From: Haloferax gibbonsii ATCC 33959
Lineage (GTDB): Archaea > Halobacteriota > Halobacteria > Halobacteriales > Haloferacaceae
Direction: 5' to 3'
Length of the DNA: 64,000 nucleotides
NCBI RefSeq assembly: GCF_000336775.1
Contig: NZ_AOLJ01000024.1
Location: 177,847-241,846, forward strand
In this document: in pieces, positions 51,819-59,881 of the stretch
Layout of the letters: each line of letters starts with the position of its first letter
How positions within the stretch are numbered: the stretch's first letter is position 1
Notes under the pieces: model-generated
The model's database searches: none
What the model was told of the DNA's origin: nothing
What the model saw: the letters and a program-made list of their open reading frames with translations, nothing else
Program-made: the position numbers and the translations under genes

Positions 51819-52511
51819 CTATTCTTCGTACGACTCGACTCGCGCTTCGAGCCACGCGGCCGCCGATTCGACGGTCCCCTCGTCGGCCCCGGCGAGTTTG
51901 ATTCTGACGTGGTCGCCGGGGTAGCTCCCGACGGTCACGTCGAACTCCGATTGGACGGCCTCGAACCGCTCGATGAGCGAGCTTTCGGGCTCCGACGTGT
52001 GGACGAACCGGACGTGAGTCCGCTCGCCCGCGAACTCGTCGGCGACGCGGGCGAACATGGCTTTCATCTCGCCGGGGACGCCGGGGAGCACGTACACCGA
52101 GCCGACGACCGCGCCGGGCGCGACGCCCTCGTCGTTCGGGAGCATCCGCGACCCCGCGGGAAGGTCGGTCGTCCCCTCCACGAGGTCCGCCGCGGAGTAG
52201 CCGCCGTTCGTCTCCAGCCACTCCTCGGCGTCGGGGTTCCGCTCCAGAGAGCGACCGAACGCGGCCGCGACGGCCTCCATCGTCACGTCGTCGTGGGTCG
52301 GCCCGAGCCCGCCGGTGACGACGACGGCGTCGTACTCGGCGTGGTATTCGTTTACCACGCGGGCGATGTCGGCGACGCGGTCGGGGACCGTCGTCACGCG
52401 CTCGACGGAGACGCCCCGCTCTGTCAGTTCCGTGCACAACCACGCGGCGTTCGTGTTGACGGTGTCGCCGGCGAGGAGTTCGTCCCCGACGGTGACCACG
52501 GCGACTTGCAT
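51819..52511 (-). CDS. molybdopterin-binding-fold / CinA-like protein
   Basis: 230 residues. The MoaB/MogA-type fold with GDELLAGDTVNTNAAWLCTELTERGV and VVTGGLGPTHDDVTMEAVAAAFGR, followed by PNDEGVAPGAVVGSVYVLPGVPGEMKAMF. This matches the competence-damage inducible CinA N-domain, known for ADP-ribose or NMN pyrophosphatase or deamidase activity in some bacteria, or molybdopterin binding. No C-terminal CinA deamidase domain. The ATG at 52511 (MQVAVVTVGDE) is chosen over an upstream one. Confidence 0.85.
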   Translation of the reverse strand: MQVAVVTVGDELLAGDTVNTNAAWLCTELTERGVSVERVTTVPDRVADIARVVNEYHAEYDAVVVTGGLGPTHDDVTMEAVAAAFGRSLERNPDAEEWLETNGGYSAADLVEGTTDLPAGSRMLPNDEGVAPGAVVGSVYVLPGVPGEMKAMFARVADEFAGERTHVRFVHTSEPESSLIERFEAVQSEFDVTVGSYPGDHVRIKLAGADEGTVESAAAWLEARVESYEE

Positions 52512-52598
52512 ATCCCGAGGTAGCGGGCTGCGAGGCAAAAAAGCGTTCACACCGGCGACCCGAATCGGCCGACCGACGCCGCGTCTATCGGGCGTCCG

Positions 52599-53354
52599 TC
52601 AGCGGTCGTCGTCTTCGACGTCCAAGCCGAGTTCCTGTCGGCGGTCGCGGAGCGCCTGAATCTGCCGGCGGTAGTAGAGTATCCCCGCGCCGCCGACGAG
52701 CACCGAGACGGCGGCGACCGCCGCGAAGATGCCGAGGTCGCGCTGGAGGTAGAACTGCACGACGACGTTCCCGTCGGTCACCTCGGGCCACCGGATGTGG
52801 AGCCGGTCGTCGACGACTTCAGTCTCGTAGCCCGACGGCCGGACCGACCCGAATATCGGGAAGTCGACGCGGCGGTCGGCGGGCAGGACGACCTCGTAGC
52901 TCCCCTCGACGAAGACGGGAAGCGAGAACCGCTTCGGCGAGGACGACGAACTGAAGGCGATTTTGCCGGCGCTCCCGGCGTCCGCGGGGAGCGTGACGTT
53001 CGTGATGCGGTCGTTCTGGGTCACGTCGCCGCCGCGGGCCTTCAGTTCGGTCCCGTTGATGACGGTCCCGTTCTCGTAGCGGTAGCGGACCGCCTCGACC
53101 GGAAGCGGCGTCCGACTGCCGAAGCCGTCGAACCGGTAGAGCTCGACGAACGAGTCGTTCATCTCGTAGACCGCGCGGAATCGGCCGTTGTCCTGGACGG
53201 TGATGTGCGCGTCCGTCTCGGCGGTCCACGCGTACTCGCCGTCGGGCGCGGCGTCGAGTCGGTCGTTCGAGACGCTGGAGGTGCCGCCGAGACAGCCGGC
53301 GGTCACGAGGAGGAGGGCGAGCGCGGCGATACCGACGAGGAGTCGCCTGTTCAT
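52599..53354 (-). CDS. haloarchaeal lipoprotein with C-terminal membrane anchor
   Basis: 251 residues. A Sec-type signal with lipobox LVTAGC (Cys about residue 21), a beta-rich extracytoplasmic domain (YAWTAETDAHITVQDNGRFRAVYEMN ... KARGGDVTQNDRITNVTLPADAG ... FSLPVFVEGSYEVVLPADRRVDFPIFG), and a C-terminal helix LGIFAAVAAVSVLVGGAGILYYRRQIQALRDRRQELGLD with a short cytoplasmic tail. Function unknown; likely cell-surface. Adjacent to the DUF2110 gene (4-bp gap), with which it may be co-transcribed. Confidence 0.72.
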   Translation of the reverse strand: MNRRLLVGIAALALLLVTAGCLGGTSSVSNDRLDAAPDGEYAWTAETDAHITVQDNGRFRAVYEMNDSFVELYRFDGFGSRTPLPVEAVRYRYENGTVINGTELKARGGDVTQNDRITNVTLPADAGSAGKIAFSSSSSPKRFSLPVFVEGSYEVVLPADRRVDFPIFGSVRPSGYETEVVDDRLHIRWPEVTDGNVVVQFYLQRDLGIFAAVAAVSVLVGGAGILYYRRQIQALRDRRQELGLDVEDDDR

Positions 53355-53358
53355 CGTC

Positions 53359-54036
53359 TTACTGGCCGATGACGCACTTCAGTTCGGCCGGCAGGTACGA
53401 GCCGATGCTGGCGAGGAGGCCCGGCGGGTCGGTCTCGTCCCGGCAGACGATGCTCTGTTCGAGGAGGCCGAGGCGCTCGACGGTCACGATGTCCTTCGCG
53501 TGACCAGCGCGGTTGACCGTCGCGCGGACCTCGCCGCGGGTCGCGCTGTTGACGTTGACGCGACCGCTGCCGCGGGTCCAGTCGTAGAGGCGGTCGACCT
53601 GCTCGTCGGCCAGCCGCGAGGGCTCGTCGTCGCCGCCGTAGACGAACGTCAGCGGCATGTGCTGGACGAGGCCGAAGCGGTCGCGAATCTGGGTCGCGGA
53701 GCCGCGGCCGAGGCCGAGTTCCTCGGTCGGGATGCGCACCTCGATGCCGGCGTCGAGGACGAAGCCGTCGTCGTCCCAGTGTTCGAGCGTGCCGACGTAG
53801 GTCTCACCGGCCGAGAGGTGCGGCGTGACTTCGCCCCACTCCTCGCGGAGGACGTTGCGCGCGACCGTCTCGTCGTCGCCGGAGACCGTCACGGAGATGA
53901 AATCGTCGTCGCGGACGCCGATGTCGTACTCCACGTCGAGGTCGCCGATGTCGTTGGCGACGAGCGAGGTGAGGCTGTCGAGCGCGCGGTCGCGGGCGTC
54001 GCCGTCGATGTAGCACTTCGTTGCGAGAACGACCAT
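53359..54036 (-). CDS. DUF2110-family conserved archaeal protein
   Basis: 225 residues: MVVLATKCYIDGDARDRALDSLTSLVANDIGDLDVEYDIGV, then a core with DDFISVTVSGDDETVARNVLREEWGEVTPHLSAGETYVGTLEHWDDDGFVLDAGIEVRIPTEELGLG resembling an RNA-binding S1/OB-like section, and a zinc-free tail. In euryarchaea this family is found next to TFE, as here: the next gene (tfe) begins 1 bp away. A link to transcription or translation is likely from context only. Confidence 0.75.
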   Translation of the reverse strand: MVVLATKCYIDGDARDRALDSLTSLVANDIGDLDVEYDIGVRDDDFISVTVSGDDETVARNVLREEWGEVTPHLSAGETYVGTLEHWDDDGFVLDAGIEVRIPTEELGLGRGSATQIRDRFGLVQHMPLTFVYGGDDEPSRLADEQVDRLYDWTRGSGRVNVNSATRGEVRATVNRAGHAKDIVTVERLGLLEQSIVCRDETDPPGLLASIGSYLPAELKCVIGQ

Positions 54037-54567
54037 TCAGTTCGTCCCCGTCACTTCGACGTTGAGCTCGTCTCGAAGCTCTTCGATGCGTCGTTCCATC
54101 GCGTCGACGAGGTCGTCGTTGTCCATCGGTTCGAGGGGCGCGCCGGTCTCGGGGCACTGGAAGCCGAGCTCCATCGCCTCGGAGAACTCGAAGCGGATGC
54201 CGGCGGGCTCCGAGAGGTAGAACTCGTGGTCCCGCTCGTAGTCGAGTCGCTCCTCGAGCGCCTCGAGGAGGCGGTACATCTCCTCTTCGAGGTTCTCGGG
54301 GATGTTTTCGTAGTGGAACGTCCAGAGGTAGGTGAGCCAGCCGGAATCCTCGTCGCGGACGCGACGATACGACGCGAGGTCGTTCTCGTAGAGGATAAAG
54401 AGCGCACGACGCACGTCGTTGAGCTCGAGCCGCAGTTCCTCGGCGAGTTCCTCGTCGGTGACCTCGCCGTCCGGGGGTGCCGCCGCGACCGGCATCCCAG
54501 TGGGCCCAACCAACTCGTGGAGGTACTTCTGGATAACAGGGTCGTTCAGTAACTCCTCAAAAGCCAT
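54037..54567 (-). CDS. tfe: transcription factor TFE (TFIIE-alpha homologue)
   Basis: 176 residues. The N-terminal winged helix (MAFEELLNDPVIQKYLHELVG ... VTDEELAEELRLELNDVRRALFILYENDLASYRRVRDEDSGWLTYLWTF) is well conserved and opens the promoter with TBP/TFB and RNA polymerase. The C-terminal zinc ribbon is degraded: only C138 (FQCPETG) remains of the usual four cysteines. A long coiled helix (ENLEEEMYRLLEALEERLDY) joins the two. The start at 54567 matches known TFE N-termini. Confidence 0.93.
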   Translation of the reverse strand: MAFEELLNDPVIQKYLHELVGPTGMPVAAAPPDGEVTDEELAEELRLELNDVRRALFILYENDLASYRRVRDEDSGWLTYLWTFHYENIPENLEEEMYRLLEALEERLDYERDHEFYLSEPAGIRFEFSEAMELGFQCPETGAPLEPMDNDDLVDAMERRIEELRDELNVEVTGTN

Positions 54568-54652
54568 TGTGCGAAATGGCGTCAGGAACGCCATTAAGTC
54601 TTATTACTCCCGGGCAGCGGAGAACCGCCGGCGGGCGCGCCGACGCGTCCGA

Positions 54653-55195
54653 TTACTCCTCGTCGGCCGGGACGACTTTCTTGCCCGTCGCCATCGGGAC
54701 GACCCGGTTTTCGGCGTCTTCCCACTCGCGGTCGAGCTCGCGCCCGTCGAACAGGCGGTCGAGGAACACCGCGAGGCCGGCGACCTCCGAGTGCGGCTGG
54801 TTCGTGACGCCGACGTTCCAGTCCGCCCCCTCGTACACCTCGAAGGGGACCTTCTCCCCGCCGACGACGACGAGAAGCGGTTCTTCGGCGTGCGCCTCGC
54901 GGATGTCGGCCTCCACGTCCTGAACGCGCTCGCCGTACATCGTGAGGTGGACGACCTTGCCCTCCCAGTTGCGGATGACGCCGTTGAGCGCCTCGGTGAG
55001 TTCGACCTCGAAGGGGCCGCCGAACCGGCCCGTGATGTCCTCGACGGTCTCCATCGAGTGGCCGGCGTTGTCCGGGAGGATGACCCGGTCAGCGCCGAGC
55101 GCGCGGGCCGTCAGGCCGACGTGCGTCGTCATCCGGTCGTCGCGCCCCGGCCGGTGTCCGTACCGGAGGACGGCGACCTCGGGTTCGTTGTGCAT
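54653..55195 (-). CDS. trm56: tRNA (cytidine-56-2'-O)-methyltransferase Trm56
   Basis: 180 residues of the SPOUT class. VAVLRYGHRPGRDDRMTTHVGLTARALGADRVILP at the N-terminus, LTMYGERVQDVEADIREAHAEEPLLVVVGGEKVPFEVYEGADWNVGVTNQPHSEVAGLAVFLDRLF at the knotted SAM-binding end. In archaea this enzyme methylates C56 of tRNAs. No operon partner. Confidence 0.92.
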   Translation of the reverse strand: MHNEPEVAVLRYGHRPGRDDRMTTHVGLTARALGADRVILPDNAGHSMETVEDITGRFGGPFEVELTEALNGVIRNWEGKVVHLTMYGERVQDVEADIREAHAEEPLLVVVGGEKVPFEVYEGADWNVGVTNQPHSEVAGLAVFLDRLFDGRELDREWEDAENRVVPMATGKKVVPADEE

Positions 55196-55347
55196 GTCTC
55201 TCCGAAGACGGCGGGGGAAAGTGGCGCTTTCGGAACGCGGGCGGCGGCGCGGCGGTCCCTCGCTCGTTCGTCTGTTCGTCCGCCCGTCCGTTCGTCCGCC
55301 CGTCCCAGCGGTCGAGGTTTATCTGCGCGCCCGCCGCAGACGTATCC

Positions 55348-56247
55348 ATGAGCCACCGCCCCGAAGTCGGCGCGGGCGTCGAGCGCGCCGACCTGTCGAA
55401 CCGAACCGTGCTCGTGACCGGCGCGACCTCCGGCGTCGGCCGCGAGACCGCGCTCGCCCTCGGTCGTCTCGGTGCGACCGTCTTCGTCCATGGCCGCGAC
55501 CGGGACGCGGGCCGGACCGTCGCCGCGGCCGTGGAGAACGCCGGCGGCGACGCGGTCTTCTTTCGCGCCGACCTCGCCGAACGGGACACCGTGCGCCGCC
55601 TCGCCGAGGCGGTTCGCGACCGGACCGACCGCGTGGACGTGCTCGTCAACAACGCCGGCGCGCACTTCTCGACGGGCGAACTGACCGCCGACGGCGCGGA
55701 GAAGACGTTCGCCGTCAACCACCTCGCGCCGTTCGTCCTCACGCACGGGCTCCGCGACCTGCTTCCCGACGACGGCCGCGTCGTCACCGTCTCCTCGGAG
55801 GTCCACCGCCGGTTCGAGGGCCCGCTCGACGCGACGAGCCTCGACGACTACGACGGCCTCGACGCCTACGCCCGGTCGAAACTGGCGAACGTCCTCTTCA
55901 CCGTCGGGCTCGCCGACAGGCTCGACGGCCCGACCGCGAACTGCTGTCACCCCGGCTTCGTCCCGTCGAGCGGCCTGTGGCGCGACGCCTCGCTCCCCGT
56001 CCGCGCCGGGGTCGGCCTGCTCTCCCGACTCCCGCGCCGACTCGTCGGCGGCTTCGCGGATACGCCGGCGACGGCCGCCGACACGCCCGTCTACCTCGCC
56101 GCGTCGCCGGCCGTCGCGGGAGTGACCGGGTCGTACTTCTCCGACTGCGCGCCGGCCGAGCCGTCGGCCGCGGCGACCGACCCCAAGCACGTCCGGGAGC
56201 TGTGGCGGCTGAGCGAGGACCTGACCGGAATCTCGTGGCCCCGGTAG
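55348..56247 (+). CDS. short-chain dehydrogenase/reductase
   Basis: 299 residues. Rossmann TGATSGVGRETALALG, NNAG (VLVNNAGAHFS), the catalytic Ser in VTVSSEVHRR, and Tyr/Lys in LDAYARSKLAN. It resembles retinol-dehydrogenase or WW-domain oxidoreductase-like SDRs in its length and in DYDGLDAYARSKLANVLFTVGLADRL. NADP(H)-dependent. The substrate is unknown. Leaderless or near it, atccATGAGC. Confidence 0.9.
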   Translation: MSHRPEVGAGVERADLSNRTVLVTGATSGVGRETALALGRLGATVFVHGRDRDAGRTVAAAVENAGGDAVFFRADLAERDTVRRLAEAVRDRTDRVDVLVNNAGAHFSTGELTADGAEKTFAVNHLAPFVLTHGLRDLLPDDGRVVTVSSEVHRRFEGPLDATSLDDYDGLDAYARSKLANVLFTVGLADRLDGPTANCCHPGFVPSSGLWRDASLPVRAGVGLLSRLPRRLVGGFADTPATAADTPVYLAASPAVAGVTGSYFSDCAPAEPSAAATDPKHVRELWRLSEDLTGISWPR

Positions 56248-56321
56248 CGCGGGCCGTCACCGACGCCCGGCCGCGGCCCGGAGGGGAAACGGACTTATCA
56301 CTCGGTCGAATCATCTGAGCC

Positions 56322-57269
56322 ATGTCGCTGGAACTCTCCGACAAGCGCGTCCTCGTGACCGGGGGCGCGGGACTCGTCGGCTCTCACCTCGCCGCGCGCC
56401 TCTCCGAGGACAACCACGTGGTCGTCGCCGACGACCTCTCGAAGGGGGACCGCGAGCAGGTCCCCGACGGCGTCGAGTTCGTACAGGCCGACATGACCGA
56501 CCCCGACGACGTCGCCGAGGCCGTCACCGAGGACCTCGACATCGTCTTCCACTTCGCGGCCTACACGGACACGAACTACGGCAACCCCCGTCAGCTGTTC
56601 GAGGAGAACACCGAGATGACCTACAACATCCTCGAACGGATGCAGGAGGTCGGCGTGTCGAACATCTCCTTTACCTCCTCGTCGACGATTTACGGCGAGG
56701 CCCCGCGGCCGACGCCCGAGGACTACGCGCCGCTCGAACCAATCAGCATCTACGGCTCCTCCAAGCTCGCCGACGAGGGCCTCTTGTCGACGTTCGCCCA
56801 CTCCTACGACGTCACGGTCTACATGTACCGCTTCGCCAACATCGTCGGCCCGAACCAGCGCGGCAACGTCATCCCCGACTTCATCGAGAAGCTCCTCGAA
56901 GACCCCGAGACGCTCGAAATCCTCGGCGACGGCCGACAGGAGAAGTCCTACCTCCACGTCGAGGACTGCATCGACGCGATGTGCCACATCGTCGAGCACG
57001 CCGAGCGCGACTACAACGTCTACAACCTCGGCACGCGGACGACCACCTCCGTGACGACCATCGCCAACATCGTCGCCGACGTGCTGGACCTCGACCCCGA
57101 GTTCGAGTACACCGGCGGCGACCGCGGCTGGACCGGCGACGTGCCGAAGATGCGCCTCTCCATCGAGAAGCTCTCCGCGCTCGGCTGGGAGCCCGACGGG
57201 TCGAGCGACGAGGCCGTCCGCCGCGCGGCCGAGGAACTCGCCGAAGAGCTCCGCGCCGAGTACGAATAA
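56322..57269 (+). CDS. NAD-dependent epimerase/dehydratase (UDP-sugar type)
   Basis: 315 residues of the extended SDR family. TGGAGLVGSHLAARL, DLSKGDREQVPD, FHFAAYTDTNYG, the active-site Ser/Thr in TSSSTIYGEAPRP, and Y-x3-K in ISIYGSSKLADEGLL. The closest function is UDP-glucose 4-epimerase or related nucleotide-sugar modification, suiting N-glycosylation of S-layer and archaellins. Two glycosyltransferases lie 1.4-3 kb downstream. Confidence 0.9.
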   Translation: MSLELSDKRVLVTGGAGLVGSHLAARLSEDNHVVVADDLSKGDREQVPDGVEFVQADMTDPDDVAEAVTEDLDIVFHFAAYTDTNYGNPRQLFEENTEMTYNILERMQEVGVSNISFTSSSTIYGEAPRPTPEDYAPLEPISIYGSSKLADEGLLSTFAHSYDVTVYMYRFANIVGPNQRGNVIPDFIEKLLEDPETLEILGDGRQEKSYLHVEDCIDAMCHIVEHAERDYNVYNLGTRTTTSVTTIANIVADVLDLDPEFEYTGGDRGWTGDVPKMRLSIEKLSALGWEPDGSSDEAVRRAAEELAEELRAEYE

Positions 57270-57374
57270 CGCCGACCGATACCCGCGGCCGACACCGCGG
57301 GGCGACGCCCGGCGGGCCCCGCAGTTCGCCCCGGGAGCGAGCCACCTTTCTACCGCGACTCCCTACCCCGGAGC

Positions 57375-58121
57375 GTGCAGGTCGTCGGCTACGATACCGG
57401 AACTCCCGCGCTGTTCGTGAGCGAGAGCGGCGGCATCGACTCGGTCGCGCTCGACCCCGGCACCGAACTCGACTACCGCCTCGGCGAGCGCCACTGCGCG
57501 GGCACCGTCCACGACGACCGACACGTCTCCTGCGACAACGACCGCGCACCCTACTGCTCGGACCACCGCCACACGTGGGTCTGCGCGAAGTGCACGGGGA
57601 CGTGTCTGAAAGACGAGATGGACTGCTACGAGGACCACGCGGTCTACCTCGCGGCGTTCGCCCCCGACACGTTCAAAGTCGGCGTCACCCGCGAGTGGCG
57701 GCTCGACACCCGCCTGCGCGAGCAGGGCGCGGACCGCGCGGCCCACGTCCGAACGTTCTCCGACGGTCGCGTCGCCCGCGAGTACGAGGCCGAACTGGCG
57801 ACCGAGATTCCGGACCGCATCCGCGTCCCGACCAAAATCGAGGGGTTCGGCCGGGCGGTCGACGCCGCGGCGTGGGACGCCCTCGTCGCCGAGTTCGACC
57901 CAATCGAGACGTTCGCGTTCGACTACGGTCTCGACCTCGACGGCTCGCCGGTCGCAGAAACCGTCGCCACGGGAACGGTCCGCGGCGTGAAGGGGCGCGT
58001 GCTCGTCCTCGACCACCGCGGGACGACCTACGCGGTCGACATGCGCGACCTCGTCGGCCACGAACTCGGCGACGGCGGGACCGACCGCGACCTCCAGTCG
58101 AGCCTCGGCGCGTTCGGGTGA
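57375..58121 (+). CDS. DUF2797 family protein, Cys-rich with a GIY-YIG-like segment
   Basis: 248 residues, GTG start. N-terminal domain with a dense Cys cluster: C41, C53, C61, C70, C73, C77, C84 and several His, likely binding zinc. It is followed by YLAAFAPDTFKVGVTREWRLDTRLREQGAD, which resembles the GIY-YIG nuclease core (Y-x-G..KxGxT..R..EQGA). Function unknown; nucleic-acid processing is plausible. The tail SLGAFG ends the frame. Confidence 0.7.
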   Translation: MQVVGYDTGTPALFVSESGGIDSVALDPGTELDYRLGERHCAGTVHDDRHVSCDNDRAPYCSDHRHTWVCAKCTGTCLKDEMDCYEDHAVYLAAFAPDTFKVGVTREWRLDTRLREQGADRAAHVRTFSDGRVAREYEAELATEIPDRIRVPTKIEGFGRAVDAAAWDALVAEFDPIETFAFDYGLDLDGSPVAETVATGTVRGVKGRVLVLDHRGTTYAVDMRDLVGHELGDGGTDRDLQSSLGAFG

Positions 58122-58181
58122 GCGACGTCACGATTCTCAGAGACCGTCAGCACTTTCCGGGAGGACGGCCAACTCGCTCTC

Positions 58182-58619
58182 ATGGCTGACGACGAACCCG
58201 CAGACGAGACGCAGACGCCCGACGAGGGCGACGACGGCGAAGAAGAGAAGTCGTTCCGCGAGCGGGTCGAAGAGATTCGACAGCGCCGCGAGAAAGAGCG
58301 CGAGGAAGGCGAGCGCCCCGACCCCGAAGAGATGATGGGCGGCGGCGGCCCCGGCGGCATGGGCGGCGGCGGCAACCCGTTCGCGCAGATGATGAGCGGC
58401 ATGATGGGTGGCGGCGGCCCCGGCGGTATGGGCGGCGGCGGCGGCCCCGGCGGCATGGGCGGCGGTCCCGGAAGTATGGGCGGCGGCCCGCGCGACCCCG
58501 AGCAGGGAAGCGGAAGCGACGAACAGCTCGTCCGCGAGGTCCGACAGCTCCGCGACGAGGTCCGCGACGTGAACCGCGAACTGCGCCGCATCGCCGACGC
58601 GCTCGAAGGTCGCGACTAA
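58182..58619 (+). CDS. Gly/Met-rich repeat protein with flanking coiled coils
   Basis: 145 residues. An acidic N-terminus, a charged helix (ERVEEIRQRREKEREEGERPDPEE), a Gly/Pro/Met repeat region (several copies of GGGGPGGMGGG, about 52-105) and a C-terminal coiled coil (EQLVREVRQLRDEVRDVNRELRRIADALEGRD). The repeats probably arose by slippage. It resembles the Gly/Met-rich ends of DnaJ/chaperonin-like proteins and co-chaperone tails, but no such domain is present. Function unknown. Confidence 0.7.
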   Translation: MADDEPADETQTPDEGDDGEEEKSFRERVEEIRQRREKEREEGERPDPEEMMGGGGPGGMGGGGNPFAQMMSGMMGGGGPGGMGGGGGPGGMGGGPGSMGGGPRDPEQGSGSDEQLVREVRQLRDEVRDVNRELRRIADALEGRD

Positions 58620-58643
58620 CGCGGTTTCGCAGTCGGTCTCGCT

Positions 58644-58650
58644 GTTTTTT
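58644..58650 (+). terminator. T-tract after the Gly/Met-rich gene
   Basis: gttttttatt, 25 bases after the stop at 58619; it overlaps the stop codon of the convergent glycosyltransferase gene. A short T-run of this kind is the usual archaeal terminator. Confidence 0.5.
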
Positions 58651-59755
58651 ATTCCGACGCCAACCGGTCGTAGAGCGCCGCGAGTCGGTCGACAGAGCGG
58701 TCGACGCTCACCTCGTCACGGCGGTCGAGACACCGCGCGCTGAGTGCCTCGCGCTCCGCCAGCGCCCGCCGAATCCCGCGCCGGAATCCGTCTAAGTCGC
58801 CTGACTCGTAGTGGTAACCAGTCACGCCGTCGAGGACGGTGTCCTCCAGCGCGCCCTCGTTAACGCCGACGACGGGCGTCCCGCAGGCGTTGGCCTCCAG
58901 CGCGACGAGCCCCTGCGTCTCGACGGGGCTCGGGAAACAGAACACGTCGAGCGCGGAGTAGAACGCCGGCAGCTCCTCGCGGTCGAGGAAGCCGAGGAAG
59001 TGCGCGTCCACGCCGAGGTCGTCGGCGAGGGCTGACAGCTCGTCGCGGGCGGGGCCGTCGCCGCCGAAGACGAGCGTCGCGTCAAGGTCGGCCGCGGCCC
59101 GGACGAGTTCGTCGAGACGCTTCTCGTAGCCGTGGCGGCCCGTGTAACCGATGAGGGGGCCGTCGCCGAGGTCGTAGCGGCGGCGGAAGTCGTCGCCCTC
59201 GACGGGTTCGAACCGCTCCACGTCGATGCCGTTCGAGAGGACGACGATTTCGGCCTCGACGCCGACCTCGTCGACGAGGCGGCGCTCGGCGTCCTCGCTC
59301 GGGACGATGACCGCGTCGGCGCGGTCGAAGAACCATCGCTCGTACCGCTCGGCGGTGCGCTCGACGCCGCGCTCGATAGCGCCGACGGAGCTGAGGTACT
59401 CGGCGTACTCGCCGGTCGGGGTGTGGTAGGTCGCCACGAGCGGGAGGTCGCGCCGGCGGGCGAGTCGGAGGCCGGCCAGTCCGAGGCCGAACGGGGTGTG
59501 GGCGTGGACCACGTCGACGTCGTCGACGGCCCCCGGAATCCGCGGCGCGCCGATTCGAATCCCCTCGTAGAACGGGAACGGGAGGCTTCGGACGCCGTAC
59601 TCGCCGGGCTCGGGGTCGTAGTCGTCGTCCGCCGGGAACACCACGTCCATGCGACCGCCGCGGCGGTGCCACCGCTCGCGCCACGTCTGAATCGTGTAGG
59701 TGACGCCGTTGACGGTCGGTAGGTACGTGTCGGTGAACGCGGCGACCGACTGCAT
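58649..59755 (-). CDS. glycosyltransferase, GT4 family (GT-B fold)
   Basis: 368 residues. N-terminal acceptor domain: MQSVAAFTDTYLPTVNGVTYTIQTWRERWHRRGG, FYEGIRIGAPRIP. C-terminal donor domain: VLSNGIDVERFEPVEG, IGYTGRHGYEKRLDELVRAAADLDATLVFGGDGPARDEL, the catalytic E(x7)E segment SPVETQGLVALEANACGTPVVGVNEGALEDTV. It would transfer a sugar from a nucleotide donor to a lipid or glycan acceptor. A second GT4 lies upstream on the same strand; together with the epimerase they suggest surface glycan synthesis. Confidence 0.92.
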   Translation of the reverse strand: MQSVAAFTDTYLPTVNGVTYTIQTWRERWHRRGGRMDVVFPADDDYDPEPGEYGVRSLPFPFYEGIRIGAPRIPGAVDDVDVVHAHTPFGLGLAGLRLARRRDLPLVATYHTPTGEYAEYLSSVGAIERGVERTAERYERWFFDRADAVIVPSEDAERRLVDEVGVEAEIVVLSNGIDVERFEPVEGDDFRRRYDLGDGPLIGYTGRHGYEKRLDELVRAAADLDATLVFGGDGPARDELSALADDLGVDAHFLGFLDREELPAFYSALDVFCFPSPVETQGLVALEANACGTPVVGVNEGALEDTVLDGVTGYHYESGDLDGFRRGIRRALAEREALSARCLDRRDEVSVDRSVDRLAALYDRLASE

Positions 59756-59881
59756 GGCCGTTCGTGCGACCCCGACGGGATAAACCGTTGTGACTTCCCG
59801 CTGGACTGTCGTGTGTTACCGAATCAATCGGCCGCCTCCCGGGGGTCGGCCAACGAGACTCGCCGGTCGGGGGGCGGCCAC

